The notes below the pieces were generated by a model that was given only the letters and a program-made list of their open reading frames with translations, was not told the DNA's origin and ran no database searches. Shown here in pieces: positions 1 to 9,181 of a stretch of DNA of 64,000 nt (its first letter is position 1; each line of letters begins with the position of its first letter). Location of the stretch: the NCBI GenBank assembly GCA_002842465.1, contig PHDA01000009.1, positions 17,290 through 81,289 on the forward strand. The letters are read 5' to 3'. This DNA comes from Bacteroidetes bacterium HGW-Bacteroidetes-7 (GTDB taxonomy: Bacteria > Bacteroidota > Bacteroidia > Bacteroidales > UBA932). Both the position numbers and the translations under genes were made by a program.

Positions 1-1283
1 TCCGGCCACAGAGGTACCCTTTTAAAGGCATTCCTGAAAAGTGCATCAATCTGTCTTGGGAATGTAGATCCTTTCCAAGAGCTGGTATTGGTAACAAATA
101 CCCAGGAAAAGCCATCTCTGCTATATTTGAGAAGTGCACTGGTTCCCGATAGTGTGCCGGTTCTTGACCAATCTCCCGATGATGTGCTTTTTGCCCAACC
201 AATAGGTAGGGTTGATGGTGTGGAGCTTGTCATAATCCTTATACTCTCTTTTGAAAGAATATCAGGGACATTATCTCTTCCATCCAGTGCGGCTATAAGT
301 TTGAGTAGCTCTGAAGGTGAGGCAACCCAACCCCCGGCACCAAGTAGCCCTCTAACATTGTTACCACCATAACACCTTTTCATCATGATTCCATTCCCGG
401 TATAAGACTCGATTAATTCCTGATCATGTGGCTCGTAGTACTTCGCTTCATTTGGGAATCTCTCTTCATAATAATTATTGGCCATATGGATGTCATAAAC
501 ACCTGCTGGTTTAAATATATTCTCTTTAACGTACTCTTCGTAAGATAGCCCTGTTACAATTTCAATTAAACGTGACAGAATTACATATCCCAGATTTGAA
601 TACCTTGTCCCCTGACCCGGAGAGTGCCCCAGTCTCTGGTTAAGAGAGTATGCAATAACTTCGTCAGTATCAGGGGCTCTGCCAAGATTAAGTCTTTTAG
701 AAATGATAGGCAGATTAAACATCGGATCTCCGGCCCGACTGCTAAAACCCCCTTTATGTCTCAATAAGTGATCAATAGTTATGTTGCGGATTCGACTGTC
801 GCGTAATTGCGAAAACTGAGGCAGGTCCATTATAGAACCTTCAGAAAAGGGTTTATCTGAAAGGTTGATCTTCCCCTCTTCATGAAGCTTCATTACTGCT
901 GCTGCAGTTATAAGTTTCGAGAGGGATGCAATCCTGAAAATATGTTTTACATCTGCTTTTTCTCCACTCTCTTTGTTTGCCCAGCCATATCCCTTTGCAT
1001 ATATGAGTTTCTCATCCTTCATAACAGCCAGTGATGCACCTTTGATTTCCCACTGACGCATAAAACGTTCAATCTGGGCATCCATCTTCTCAGTTTCCGG
1101 AAGTTCAGAAAGTTCGTTTGTAAGAATGTGGTTTATTGCGACAGGGATTATTTCATTACCATCATCACTATTTCCGGGAATAAGACTAATTCCGGTGAAT
1201 CCGAAAAAGATGACGATAGCAGTAAGTATTAAAACAAAAATTATAATATATGAGGTTATGCCTCTTTTTCTCCTTCTATTCAT
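1..1283 (-). CDS. Serine hydrolase, class C beta-lactamase/PBP4* family (3' end off window)
   Basis: Predicted cell-envelope serine hydrolase (esterase, D-aminopeptidase or penicillin-binding type). The start ATG is at 1283 and the frame stays open to base 3, giving 427 residues with no stop, so the C-terminus lies outside the window. Residues 11-30 form one membrane anchor or uncleaved signal. The catalytic S-x-x-K is S120-LS-K123 (IASLSKLI) and the second motif is Y228-S-N. Both are diagnostic of the family, but the natural substrate cannot be read from them. It reads away from the SIMPL gene's terminator and has a 245-base upstream gap (1284-1528). A TAATTTTG box at 1288-1295 lies only 4 bases before the ATG. 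Confidence 0.85.
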   Translation of the reverse strand, partial: MNRRRKRGITSYIIIFVLILTAIVIFFGFTGISLIPGNSDDGNEIIPVAINHILTNELSELPETEKMDAQIERFMRQWEIKGASLAVMKDEKLIYAKGYGWANKESGEKADVKHIFRIASLSKLITAAAVMKLHEEGKINLSDKPFSEGSIMDLPQFSQLRDSRIRNITIDHLLRHKGGFSSRAGDPMFNLPIISKRLNLGRAPDTDEVIAYSLNQRLGHSPGQGTRYSNLGYVILSRLIEIVTGLSYEEYVKENIFKPAGVYDIHMANNYYEERFPNEAKYYEPHDQELIESYTGNGIMMKRCYGGNNVRGLLGAGGWVASPSELLKLIAALDGRDNVPDILSKESIRIMTSSTPSTLPIGWAKSTSSGDWSRTGTLSGTSALLKYSRDGFSWVFVTNTSSWKGSTFPRQIDALFRNAFKRVPLWP

Positions 1284-1468
1284 ACTTCAAAATTAACAAA
1301 AGAGATTGTACTCTGAAAGCATAAAAATCAGTAATTTGCATATTTATTACTATCTGTAAGCAAAATAGCGGTTACTCAAACAAAATATTATAAAATATGC
1401 AAATATGATAATGATATAAAAATATTATTTATCTTTACAATATAGTTTGGATCGTAGATTCAACAAAG

Positions 1469-1507
1469 ACGAGCTTCAGTTCAGGGGGTTAGAATACTGA
1501 AGCTCGT
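1469..1507 (-). terminator. Hairpin terminator of the AraC-SIMPL operon
   Basis: Perfect 12-bp inverted repeat (1469-1480 pairs with 1496-1507; core CGAGCTTCAGT) with a 15-base loop. It lies 22 bases past the stop of the SIMPL gene. On the minus strand it is followed by CTTTGTTG, a weak T-tract; on the plus strand the tract is TTTTCTCTTTTT, but no plus-strand gene precedes it. The rest of 1284-1528 shows no gene. Confidence 0.6.
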
Positions 1508-1528
1508 TTTCTCTTTTTAAAGATTCGT

Positions 1529-2218
1529 TTATTCTAAAGCGAACCTGACTACAACCTGGTGTTCCATTTTAATTTTCTGGAAATCGGGTAAAAAGTCAGC
1601 CCCTGCAGATTCGACAGATGTATCCATCATTTTCATGACCGTGTTAACTCTGTAAGATCGTGGAAAACTTGCATAGCTCTGCACATAGAGCGCTTTTCCA
1701 AGAGTTCTGCCTAAAGCGACAGCTATTGCCTCAGCACTTTTCTTTGCATTTAATGCAGCATCTGCCATGATCTCCCTGCTTACCTCATCAAAGTTAGACA
1801 ACGCTGTGCGGGTAATCTTAACATCAGTTATTCCTTCCTTTTCAAGCTGTTCAAAAAGCGCCGTCAACTGAGCTGTTCCGTTTACTTTCAGAACATAAGA
1901 CTTAGTAAGAAGAATAGTGTTTTTCCTTAGAAAGAATTTTTCCAACGATGAACTGATGTCTGAAATTTGTAAATCTTTTGAAAGATCAATCCCTATAGAG
2001 GTGAGCCTTTTAAAAAAACTCTGCTCCTGCCTTTCAATTGATACTTTTCCGCGGTTATCTTTCTCGGTAATTATAATATCAAGGTAAATTTCATCAGGCG
2101 AAAGCTCTTTTTCAGCTCTGCCCGATACTTCGATGTAATTCTGTTCAATAAAGCCCTTTTCCTGCGAAAAGAGAGGGGCGCAGCCAAGCATTAAGGCTAC
2201 TACAATTATTTTTTTCAT
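1529..2218 (-). CDS. SIMPL-domain (DUF541) secreted protein
   Basis: 229 residues. Residues 1-18 are a signal peptide ending near LFSQ, a typical Bacteroidota Sec site. The remainder matches the SIMPL/DUF541 layout: an early VSGRAEKELSPDEIYLDI strand (GxGxxxxxPDxaxxxxxv-type) and a later ALxxAKKSAEAIAxALG helix. The family is periplasmic; its biochemical role is poorly defined (oxidative-stress protection and signalling links have been proposed). It starts 13 bases after the AraC-type regulator stops, so the two are probably cotranscribed. Family call good, function unknown. Confidence 0.75.
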   Translation of the reverse strand: MKKIIVVALMLGCAPLFSQEKGFIEQNYIEVSGRAEKELSPDEIYLDIIITEKDNRGKVSIERQEQSFFKRLTSIGIDLSKDLQISDISSSLEKFFLRKNTILLTKSYVLKVNGTAQLTALFEQLEKEGITDVKITRTALSNFDEVSREIMADAALNAKKSAEAIAVALGRTLGKALYVQSYASFPRSYRVNTVMKMMDTSVESAGADFLPDFQKIKMEHQVVVRFALE

Positions 2219-2231
2219 TTAAATGTTTTTA

Positions 2232-3383
2232 TTAATTCATATTTTGCTTTCGGTATTGTCCGGGTGTGATTCCGGCCTCTTTCTTGAAAGCCCTTAAGAA
2301 GGAGTTAATTGATGCAAAACCCGACTCCTCCGAAACATATTCGAGTATGTACATCTTTTTATCTTTGAGAAGCTCTTTAGCATATGAGATTCTGTAGTGA
2401 TTTATAAGATCGGAAAAGGTAGAATGAAACTCATTGTTAACTATTCCGGATATGTAAGAACGATTAGTGTTAAGTCTTTTGGAGATATCAGTAATTCGTA
2501 AATCGGTATGTCTGAATATTTGCTCCTCTTCAATTAGTTTTACCAGGTCAGATTTGAGTTTAAGCCTCATGCTTTCACCAGGTAGTCTTGCTGTAGAGGT
2601 GCTGTCTTTTAGAACATCAATTTTGTAGGTTGCGATAGTATATTTCTGCTTAAAACCCAGATAGCCTATAGAAAAATGAAATACACTAAAAAGTACAGAA
2701 GGGATGGCAATTAATGCCAATTCGTTGATGAAAAATGCTTTACCAATAATATTTGCTACAACCGCAAAAACTGAGACACCCACCATTGCAATCATGATGT
2801 CTCTTGTCCATCTGATTGTTCTCTCCTCGGTTGAAGCATAAAATTCATTAATCTGTTTTTCATATTCCTTTATGAGCTTGCTACTAAAATAGACAGAAGG
2901 AATAAGTTGTAGTACAAAAACTATGCGGCTTAACTTGAAAACTATGATCTGGATATTTGCAGTTGTTGAAAAGGGAAATTGGCCGGATTCTTTGTAGATA
3001 ACTTTATGCAGATAGGCAGATAACTCATCCGGTGACATAATTGCAAAAGTGATTACGGTTGCAACGGTAAACGAAATAGCCGGAATAAGAACCCAAAGCC
3101 CTTTTGCCTTAATTGTACCATCTTTTGCAATACTCTTTATGTATAGATAGAAAAGGGGGAACACAGAGAGAGACGTTAGCGTATAAATGGGGTCAAGAAA
3201 TGAGTATATTTTATAGTTCAATGAGAAATATGCAGCATGAGAAGCATAAAGAACGCTTGCAACAAACATAAAAAGTCCAAGGAAGAGGCGGGGTTTATCT
3301 CTTTTGCCGGCATCGGTTACAAGAGCAATAGCCCAGAAAAGGGTTATGAACATCGGTAAGGATATAACGATGAATCTTAACAT
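2232..3383 (-). CDS. Membrane-anchored AraC-family transcriptional regulator
   Basis: 383 residues. The N-terminal ~240 residues contain six or seven hydrophobic segments; the C-terminal ~100 are an AraC/XylS double helix-turn-helix (HTH1 around LRITDISKRLNTNRSYIS, HTH2 around VSEESGFASINSFLRAFKK, ending ITPGQYRKQ). This 7TM-like-AraC layout is common in Bacteroidota and implies sensing in or at the membrane. It is divergent from the hydCBA operon across 323 bases and is the only regulator next to it, so regulation of the hydrogenase is a reasonable inference but is not shown. A second protein of the same architecture lies at 61980-63125. Confidence 0.85.
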   Translation of the reverse strand: MLRFIVISLPMFITLFWAIALVTDAGKRDKPRLFLGLFMFVASVLYASHAAYFSLNYKIYSFLDPIYTLTSLSVFPLFYLYIKSIAKDGTIKAKGLWVLIPAISFTVATVITFAIMSPDELSAYLHKVIYKESGQFPFSTTANIQIIVFKLSRIVFVLQLIPSVYFSSKLIKEYEKQINEFYASTEERTIRWTRDIMIAMVGVSVFAVVANIIGKAFFINELALIAIPSVLFSVFHFSIGYLGFKQKYTIATYKIDVLKDSTSTARLPGESMRLKLKSDLVKLIEEEQIFRHTDLRITDISKRLNTNRSYISGIVNNEFHSTFSDLINHYRISYAKELLKDKKMYILEYVSEESGFASINSFLRAFKKEAGITPGQYRKQNMN

Positions 3384-3407
3384 TGAATTTTAATTTGCAG
3401 TGCAAGA

Positions 3408-3415
3408 CAAAGTTA
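3408..3415 (-). promoter_or_regulatory. -7 box of the AraC regulator gene
   Basis: TAACTTTG on the minus strand matches the Bacteroides -7 consensus TAnnTTTG and lies 24 bases before the ATG at 3383, a normal distance. No convincing -33 TTTG is seen. Confidence 0.5.
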
Positions 3416-3563
3416 GTAAAAAGATTCCGATTAAATTCTAAAGAAAATATTTAATAACAAAACTTAAATAAATATACTTTTCCTTAAACTCCTCTTCTAA
3501 CAAATTGAAAGACTATCACATGATTTTATACTGTAAAAACTTATTTTATTAATATAAAATCAG

Positions 3564-3571
3564 TATATTTG
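3564..3571 (+). promoter_or_regulatory. -7 box upstream of hydC; rest of 3384-3706 gap
   Basis: TATATTTG matches the Bacteroides -7 consensus exactly. Transcription would begin near 3578 and leave a leader of about 130 bases before the HydC ATG at 3707. The 323-base gap 3384-3706 is very AT-rich and holds only this box and the opposing one at 3408-3415. I see no riboswitch or clear operator. The reading frame of hydC is open upstream to a TTG at 3569, but that TTG overlaps this -7 box. Confidence 0.45.
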
Positions 3572-3706
3572 AACGTAATAAATCCAAATCATAACTTAGA
3601 GAGAGAAATTGCCCCGGAAGAGGTTGAAAAAATAAGTTGTAAATGTATAGCTCCAAATTTCCCGGAAATTATAAAGCACTATATATTAACTTTTAAAACC
3701 GAACCT

Positions 3707-4243
3707 ATGAATACTATTGAAGAGAGTCAAATCGATAGAGCAACTATCGACGAGATAATCTCCAGACACAGGGGTAAACCGGGTGAGCTCCTCACTGTAA
3801 TGGAAGAGATACAGGAGGCAAGCGAATTTAAATTCCTGGATAAACTCTCGATGGATTATCTTTCCTCACAAACTAAGGTGCCACTGTCGCAGATCTACAG
3901 CGTTGCAACTTTTTATTCATTTTTCAATCTTAAACCTCAGGGTAAACACTCGATTATAGTGTGCAGGGGTACTGCATGCCATACTAAAGGGTCAAAAACA
4001 TTGTTGAATGACCTTTCAACATTGCCGGGCTGTAAAGAGGCCTTGGATTCAGGTGAGACAAGTTTTACTACTGATGACAGACTCATAACGGTTAAAACCG
4101 TAGCCTGCTTTGGCCAATGTGCCCTGGCTCCCGTTGTTGCCGTTGACGGAATCATTTACAGCAATGTGACCTCAGAGCAAATTAAGAAATTACTTCAACA
4201 TTTACAGGAGGATAAGAAAGATGAAAATATCAGACTATACTAA
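3707..4243 (+). CDS. hydC: [FeFe] hydrogenase subunit HydC (NuoE-like, 2Fe-2S)
   Basis: 178 residues with a thioredoxin-like [2Fe-2S] fold of the NuoE/HydC family. The four cluster ligands are visible: C86, C91 (VCRGTAC), C134 and C138 (ACFGQC). The N-terminal helical part (IDEIISRH ... GELLTVMEEIQEA) is standard. It passes electrons between the HydB flavin and HydA. I chose the ATG at 3707 over an in-frame TTG at 3569 because 178 residues fits the family (~160), the extra 46 residues have no family match and the TTG sits in the promoter box. The end overlaps hydB by 23 bases, indicating translational coupling. Confidence 0.92.
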   Translation: MNTIEESQIDRATIDEIISRHRGKPGELLTVMEEIQEASEFKFLDKLSMDYLSSQTKVPLSQIYSVATFYSFFNLKPQGKHSIIVCRGTACHTKGSKTLLNDLSTLPGCKEALDSGETSFTTDDRLITVKTVACFGQCALAPVVAVDGIIYSNVTSEQIKKLLQHLQEDKKDENIRLY

Positions 4244-7200
4244 ATTATTAGAAATAAAGGAACGAGCTTCAAAAAAAATCCTTCCTGACAAACCATATGT
4301 TGCTATAGGTATGGGCACATGCGGAATCGGAAGGGGAGCAGAGGTTCTGTTTGACAGTTTTGAGAGGGTTGTTGCCGAAAGAAAACTGGATATAATCATC
4401 AAAAAAACAGGATGCTTCGGCTTCTGCGCAGAAGAGCCACTGGTGAATATCTATATTCCAGGCAAACCTCTTATAATATTGCATCGTGTAACAGAGAATG
4501 ATGTTATACCGTTGATTATTGGCATTGAGAAGGGCATAATGCCTTATAGGAACGTACTTTGTAGAATAGAGGAGTGGGATTTTATAACTGAAAAATTCGA
4601 GTTCGGCAGAGGACTTACAGAGTATCCTCTCTGGAATGAGGTTCCGTTTTTCAAATGGCAAAAGAAGATTGTTCTTCGCAACTGTGGGCTGATTGTTCCG
4701 GACGACATCGAAGAGTATATTGCTGTTGGTGGGTATTTCCCTCTTTACAACGCTTTACACAAGATGAACCCTGTTTCTGTAATTGACGAGGTGAAAAAAT
4801 CAAAGTTACGCGGTAGGGGTGGTGCCGGCTTTCCAACTGGAGTTAAGTGGGAACTTATGGCCAAAGTAGAGGGGGATCAGAAATATGTGATATGTAATGC
4901 TGACGAAGGTGACCCGGGAGCATTCATGAACAGAAACGAAATTGAAAGTGATCCATTTATGCTAATTGAGGGTATGACCATTGGTGCTTTTGCAATGGGT
5001 GCTTCAAAGGGTGTTGTTTATATCAGAGCAGAGTATCCGCTTGCAGTTCAGCGTCTTAAAGGTGCAATTAAACAAGCTAAAGAACTTGGTCTGCTCGGAG
5101 ATAACATTCTCAATTCGGGCTTTAGCTTTGATGTTGACATTGTTGAGGGTGCCGGAGCTTTTGTTTGCGGCGAGGAGACCTCACTAATTCACAGTATCGA
5201 AGGAAAATCGGGAAGGCCATCACCAAGACCTCCTTATCCTGCTGAAAAAGGGCTGTATGGAAAACCAACTAATATTAACAACGTAGAGACATGGTGCAAT
5301 GTGCCTGTAATTATCTCCAGAGGAGGTGACTGGTTCACCGAAACTGGAACAGATAAGAGCTCAGGAACAAAGGTTTTTTCACTTGTAGGAAAAGTTAAGA
5401 ACACGGGGCTAGTTGAGTTACCCCTTGGATCAACGCTTGAGACAATTGTATTTAAAATTGGAGAGGGTACAGGTACACAAAAAACTGTTAAAGCAGTTCA
5501 ATCTGGAGGTCCCTCAGGCGGTTGTATACCTGTTGAGTATCTAAATACACCTGTTGACTATGAATCTCTCAACTCTTTAGGTGCCATTATGGGTTCCGGA
5601 GGAATGGTTGTGATGGACCAGGATAACTGTATGGTGGATGTTGCAAGGTATTTTATCGAGTTTTCAAATGGCGAATCATGTGGTAAATGCACTCCATGCA
5701 GAGAGGGTCTTGCTCAAACTTTACATATTCTGAATAAAGTCACAGAGGGCGTCGCCACGAGTGAGGATTTGGATGCACTTGTCAAGCTTGGTCAAGTGAT
5801 TAAAAGTACAGCACTTTGCGGTCTGGGTCAAACTGCTCCTAATCCCGTTCTTACTACTTTAAGGTATTTCAGGGATGAGTACGACCATCACATGATTGAG
5901 AAGAAGTGCGAGCCGGGAATTTGCCATAGCCTCTTTACTGCTCTTTGCGAAAACAGCTGTCCGCTTCACATGAATATTCCGAGATACCTGCAGTTGCTTA
6001 AGGAAGATAAAATTGAGGATGCTTTTGAAACCTCCCTCAGAGATAATCCTCTTCCGGGAACTCTGGGTAGAATTTGTCACTTCCACTGTCAGATGAAATG
6101 CCTGAGAGAGACAATTGATGCTCCGGTTTCACAAGGAGATATTCACCGTTACATAGCGGATACCGTCTATAAAGAGGGCAAAGCCCAAAAGATATATGCA
6201 AGGCTGATAAAAGAAAAACTTCCGCCAACTTACAAGAAAATTGCCATTATTGGTGCTGGTCCGGCCGGTTTAACAGCTGCGTTCTATCTTGTGAGATTGG
6301 GGCACGATGTTACAATATTCGACAGCGAGTCAGAAGCAGGAGGTATTCTCAGATGGGGTATTCCTAAGTATCGCCTACCTCTTGAAACGCTCGATACAGA
6401 AATAAACTTTATCAAAGAACTTGGTGTTCACTTCGTTTTCAACACAACAGTTGGTAAAGATATCTCAATGGAGGAGCTTGAAAGAGACTACCATAAGATT
6501 ATTATAGCAGTAGGAGCCCATAAGGATATCCTGCTTAGCGTTGAGGGAAATGAACTTGAAGGAGTAGTTTCAGGAATGGATTTCCTTAAAGATGTAGCTA
6601 AGGGGATAAAACCTGAGATCGGTAAAAATGTGGTAGTAATTGGTGCCGGAAACGTTGCAATTGATGCTGCAAGAACTGCCCAGAGATTTGGAACAGAGGT
6701 TACTGTTGTTTACCGGAGGCTCAAAGGCGATATGCCGGCTAATAAGGATGAGATAAAGGAGGCAGAAATCGAAGGTGTTAACTTCTTGTTCCTGTGTAAT
6801 CCTAAAGAGATTCTCGCAGACGCCAATGACAAAGTTAGAGGTATTGAACTTATGAAGATGGAGTGCGGTGATATTGACCTTTCAAACAGAAGAAAACCTG
6901 TTCCAACAGGCGAGTCATTTATAATTGGGTGCGACTCAGTAATTATGGCTGTTGGTGAAGAGGTTGATGCTCCGTTTGTAAAAGATTTCGGATTAAAAAT
7001 ATCTACTGATGGTGTAATAAGTGCCGACCACTTTACATTTAAGACCAACCATCCTAAGATTTATGCAATCGGAGATGCTGTTACCGGTCCTGCTACTGCG
7101 GCTGAGGCAATGGGTATTGCTAAGAAGGCTGCAGAGGTTATTGACTACAAATTAATGAATAAACGACGCTTCCATAAATTAAACCGAGGGTTTGATTATA

Positions 7201-7385
7201 GTGATGAAGTGCCATTGAAACCAGAAGGTGGCAACAGACACTACTCAATCAAACGCCCGCTCGAAGAGCGAACCGGCAACTTCAAGGAGATAAATCTAGG
7301 CTATTCAAAAGACCAGGCCTTTGCCGAAGCTGCCAGATGCTTGCGTTGCGATGTACGTATCACTACTAACACCGAGGAGGAATAA
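4221..7385 (+). CDS. hydB: HydB fused to GltD/NfnB-like oxidoreductase (NuoF-GltD fusion)
   Basis: 1054 residues in two parts. Residues 25-105: Trx-like ferredoxin with three cysteines (C34, C65, C69). Residues ~150-550: NuoF core, with the FMN/NADH loop GRGGAGFPTG (198-207), GxGAYxCGEET-like 310-320, SLBB near 400-470, and 4Fe-4S ligands C487, C490, C493, C533. Residues 555-660: GltD N-terminal Fe-S domain (C563, C568, C576, C580, C619, C623, C627). Residues 670-1045: FAD site GAGPAG (678-683), second dinucleotide site GAGNVA (808-813) with YRR at 831-833 suggesting NADP(H), and a C-terminal YAIGDAVTG FAD motif. The usual NuoF/HydB C-terminal two-cluster ferredoxin is absent; the GltD module takes its place. 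Sporomusa-type Nfn proteins combine related modules. It would give the complex two flavins and two nucleotide sites. Confidence 0.9.
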   Translation: MKISDYTKLLEIKERASKKILPDKPYVAIGMGTCGIGRGAEVLFDSFERVVAERKLDIIIKKTGCFGFCAEEPLVNIYIPGKPLIILHRVTENDVIPLIIGIEKGIMPYRNVLCRIEEWDFITEKFEFGRGLTEYPLWNEVPFFKWQKKIVLRNCGLIVPDDIEEYIAVGGYFPLYNALHKMNPVSVIDEVKKSKLRGRGGAGFPTGVKWELMAKVEGDQKYVICNADEGDPGAFMNRNEIESDPFMLIEGMTIGAFAMGASKGVVYIRAEYPLAVQRLKGAIKQAKELGLLGDNILNSGFSFDVDIVEGAGAFVCGEETSLIHSIEGKSGRPSPRPPYPAEKGLYGKPTNINNVETWCNVPVIISRGGDWFTETGTDKSSGTKVFSLVGKVKNTGLVELPLGSTLETIVFKIGEGTGTQKTVKAVQSGGPSGGCIPVEYLNTPVDYESLNSLGAIMGSGGMVVMDQDNCMVDVARYFIEFSNGESCGKCTPCREGLAQTLHILNKVTEGVATSEDLDALVKLGQVIKSTALCGLGQTAPNPVLTTLRYFRDEYDHHMIEKKCEPGICHSLFTALCENSCPLHMNIPRYLQLLKEDKIEDAFETSLRDNPLPGTLGRICHFHCQMKCLRETIDAPVSQGDIHRYIADTVYKEGKAQKIYARLIKEKLPPTYKKIAIIGAGPAGLTAAFYLVRLGHDVTIFDSESEAGGILRWGIPKYRLPLETLDTEINFIKELGVHFVFNTTVGKDISMEELERDYHKIIIAVGAHKDILLSVEGNELEGVVSGMDFLKDVAKGIKPEIGKNVVVIGAGNVAIDAARTAQRFGTEVTVVYRRLKGDMPANKDEIKEAEIEGVNFLFLCNPKEILADANDKVRGIELMKMECGDIDLSNRRKPVPTGESFIIGCDSVIMAVGEEVDAPFVKDFGLKISTDGVISADHFTFKTNHPKIYAIGDAVTGPATAAEAMGIAKKAAEVIDYKLMNKRRFHKLNRGFDYSDEVPLKPEGGNRHYSIKRPLEERTGNFKEINLGYSKDQAFAEAARCLRCDVRITTNTEEE

Positions 7386-7387
7386 TT

Positions 7388-9160
7388 ATGGAAAATAAAT
7401 TTATAAACATTATTGTAGACAACAGACCCTATCAGGTAATGAAGGGTACAACAATACTGGAAACATGCAAGGAGATAGGTATAAAAATTCCCTCTCTATG
7501 CTACCTTAAAGATGTTTCAAGTAATGCTTCATGCGGAATTTGCATGGTTGAGGTTAAAGGAGCAAAAACACTTGTAAGATCCTGTATATCTCAGGTTAAC
7601 GAAGGGATGGAAATAACAACCCATTCACCGGCTATAAATCAGGCAAGAACCACAAACCTTGAATTGCTGCTGGCCAACCACCCGAAAGATTGTCTTATTT
7701 GCGAAAGAAACGGAAATTGTGAACTTCAGGAGCTTACGGTAACCCTCGGTATTAAAGATACACCTTATGCCAAAACCAAACCGATTGAAAAGATTGATGA
7801 CACATCTCTCTCTTTGGTAAGAAATCCTGAGAAGTGTATTCTATGCGGCAGATGTATAGCGGTCTGTGCTGATGTTCAAACTGTGCATGCAATTGATTTT
7901 ACAGGAAGAGGCCTAAGAAGTATAGTCTCTACATATCAGGACAAGGGTCTTGGGAATGTAGCCTGTACCAATTGCGGTCAGTGTGCTCTTGTATGCCCTA
8001 CTGCAGCAATTGTAGAGAAGGACGAAACGAAAGAGGTTTTTGAGGACATCTACAATAAAGATAAAATTGTAATTGTTCAGACTGCTCCTGCGATCAGGGT
8101 AGGTATAGGTGAAGCAATGGGTATGGAACAGGGAGCCCTTGTAACAGGAAAGATGGTTGCTTCATTGAGAAAGCTTGGATTTGACAAAGTGTTTGATACT
8201 CAGTTTACAGCCGACCTTACCATTATGGAGGAGGGGCATGAGCTTATCAGCCGTATTAAAAACGGAGGAACACTTCCAATGATAACTTCATGTTCACCAG
8301 GATGGATTAAGTTTATTGAGCATTTCTATCCAAAATCTCTTGGTCACCTTTCGACATGTAAATCGCCTCAGCAGATGTTTGGTGCTGTAGCAAAGACCTA
8401 TTATGCCGAAAAACTTAATGTTGACCCGCGCAAGATTATTGTTGTTTCAATAATGCCTTGTACTGCAAAGAAATTTGAGTGCAAAAGGCCTGAGATGAAC
8501 TCTGCCTTTGAATATTGGAAAGACATACTCAACCTCACAGAGAGAGATAACTTCTATGACGTTGACTATGTGCTTACCACAAGAGAACTTGCCAAGATGT
8601 TTAAAAAGACAGGCATAGATTTCTGCACACTTCAGGAGGAGGAGTTTGACAAACCTCTGGGTATCTCTACCGGAGCCGGAGTAATTTTTGGGGCAACGGG
8701 TGGAGTTATGGAGGCTGCTGTCAGAACTGCATATGAGGTAATTACAGGGAAACCGCTTAACAAGATAGATCTTACTGTCGTGAGAGGTTTTGAGGGAATT
8801 AAGGAGGCAGAACTAGACCTTAAAGGAACTAAGGTTAAGGTTGCAGTTGCACACACCCTTAAAAATGCCAGAGCTCTTCTTGATCAGATAGAGGAGGGTA
8901 AGTCGCCCTATGCATTTATTGAGGTGATGACCTGTCCAGGCGGATGCCTTGGTGGCGGAGGACAAGCAATTCCTACCACCTGGGAGATACGTCAGAAGAG
9001 AGCAGATTCTATCTATAAGGAGGATCGACTTATGCCATTAAGAAAATCTCATGAAAACCCTGCAATTAAGGCTATCTATGATGAGTTCCTAAACGAACCT
9101 CTTGGGCATCTTTCGCACGAGCTGCTGCATACTCATTATGAAGATCGTGGAATCTATTAA
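7388..9160 (+). CDS. hydA: [FeFe] hydrogenase catalytic subunit HydA (fusion operon)
   Basis: 590 residues, M3-type like clostridial CpI. [2Fe-2S] ligands are C38, C49, C52, C66. The His-ligated 4Fe-4S has H98, C102, C105, C111. Two 4Fe-4S ferredoxin motifs start at C150 (CILCGRCIAVC) and C193 (CTNCGQCALVC). The H-cluster domain has L1 TSCSPGW (300-306), L2 MPCTAKK (C359), L3 TCPGGCLGGGG (C516, C520). The C-terminal small-subunit segment with EIRxxRAxxIY is present. L1 reads TSCSP rather than the textbook TSCCP. Catalyses reversible H2 formation; needs HydEFG, not encoded here. It follows hydB by 2 bases and ends at the shared terminator. Confidence 0.93.
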   Translation: MENKFINIIVDNRPYQVMKGTTILETCKEIGIKIPSLCYLKDVSSNASCGICMVEVKGAKTLVRSCISQVNEGMEITTHSPAINQARTTNLELLLANHPKDCLICERNGNCELQELTVTLGIKDTPYAKTKPIEKIDDTSLSLVRNPEKCILCGRCIAVCADVQTVHAIDFTGRGLRSIVSTYQDKGLGNVACTNCGQCALVCPTAAIVEKDETKEVFEDIYNKDKIVIVQTAPAIRVGIGEAMGMEQGALVTGKMVASLRKLGFDKVFDTQFTADLTIMEEGHELISRIKNGGTLPMITSCSPGWIKFIEHFYPKSLGHLSTCKSPQQMFGAVAKTYYAEKLNVDPRKIIVVSIMPCTAKKFECKRPEMNSAFEYWKDILNLTERDNFYDVDYVLTTRELAKMFKKTGIDFCTLQEEEFDKPLGISTGAGVIFGATGGVMEAAVRTAYEVITGKPLNKIDLTVVRGFEGIKEAELDLKGTKVKVAVAHTLKNARALLDQIEEGKSPYAFIEVMTCPGGCLGGGGQAIPTTWEIRQKRADSIYKEDRLMPLRKSHENPAIKAIYDEFLNEPLGHLSHELLHTHYEDRGIY

Positions 9161-9181
9161 CACTGTATGTGTTTAAAATTA

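Noticed and set aside
88..372. 94-codon open frame on the plus strand at the left edge
   Set aside because: It lies wholly antisense to the serine hydrolase, whose own frame is supported by catalytic motifs.
3569..3706. N-terminal extension of HydC from a TTG start
   Set aside because: Gives 46 residues without family match; the TTG overlaps a -7 box (3564-3571) and ATG 3707 gives the usual HydC length.
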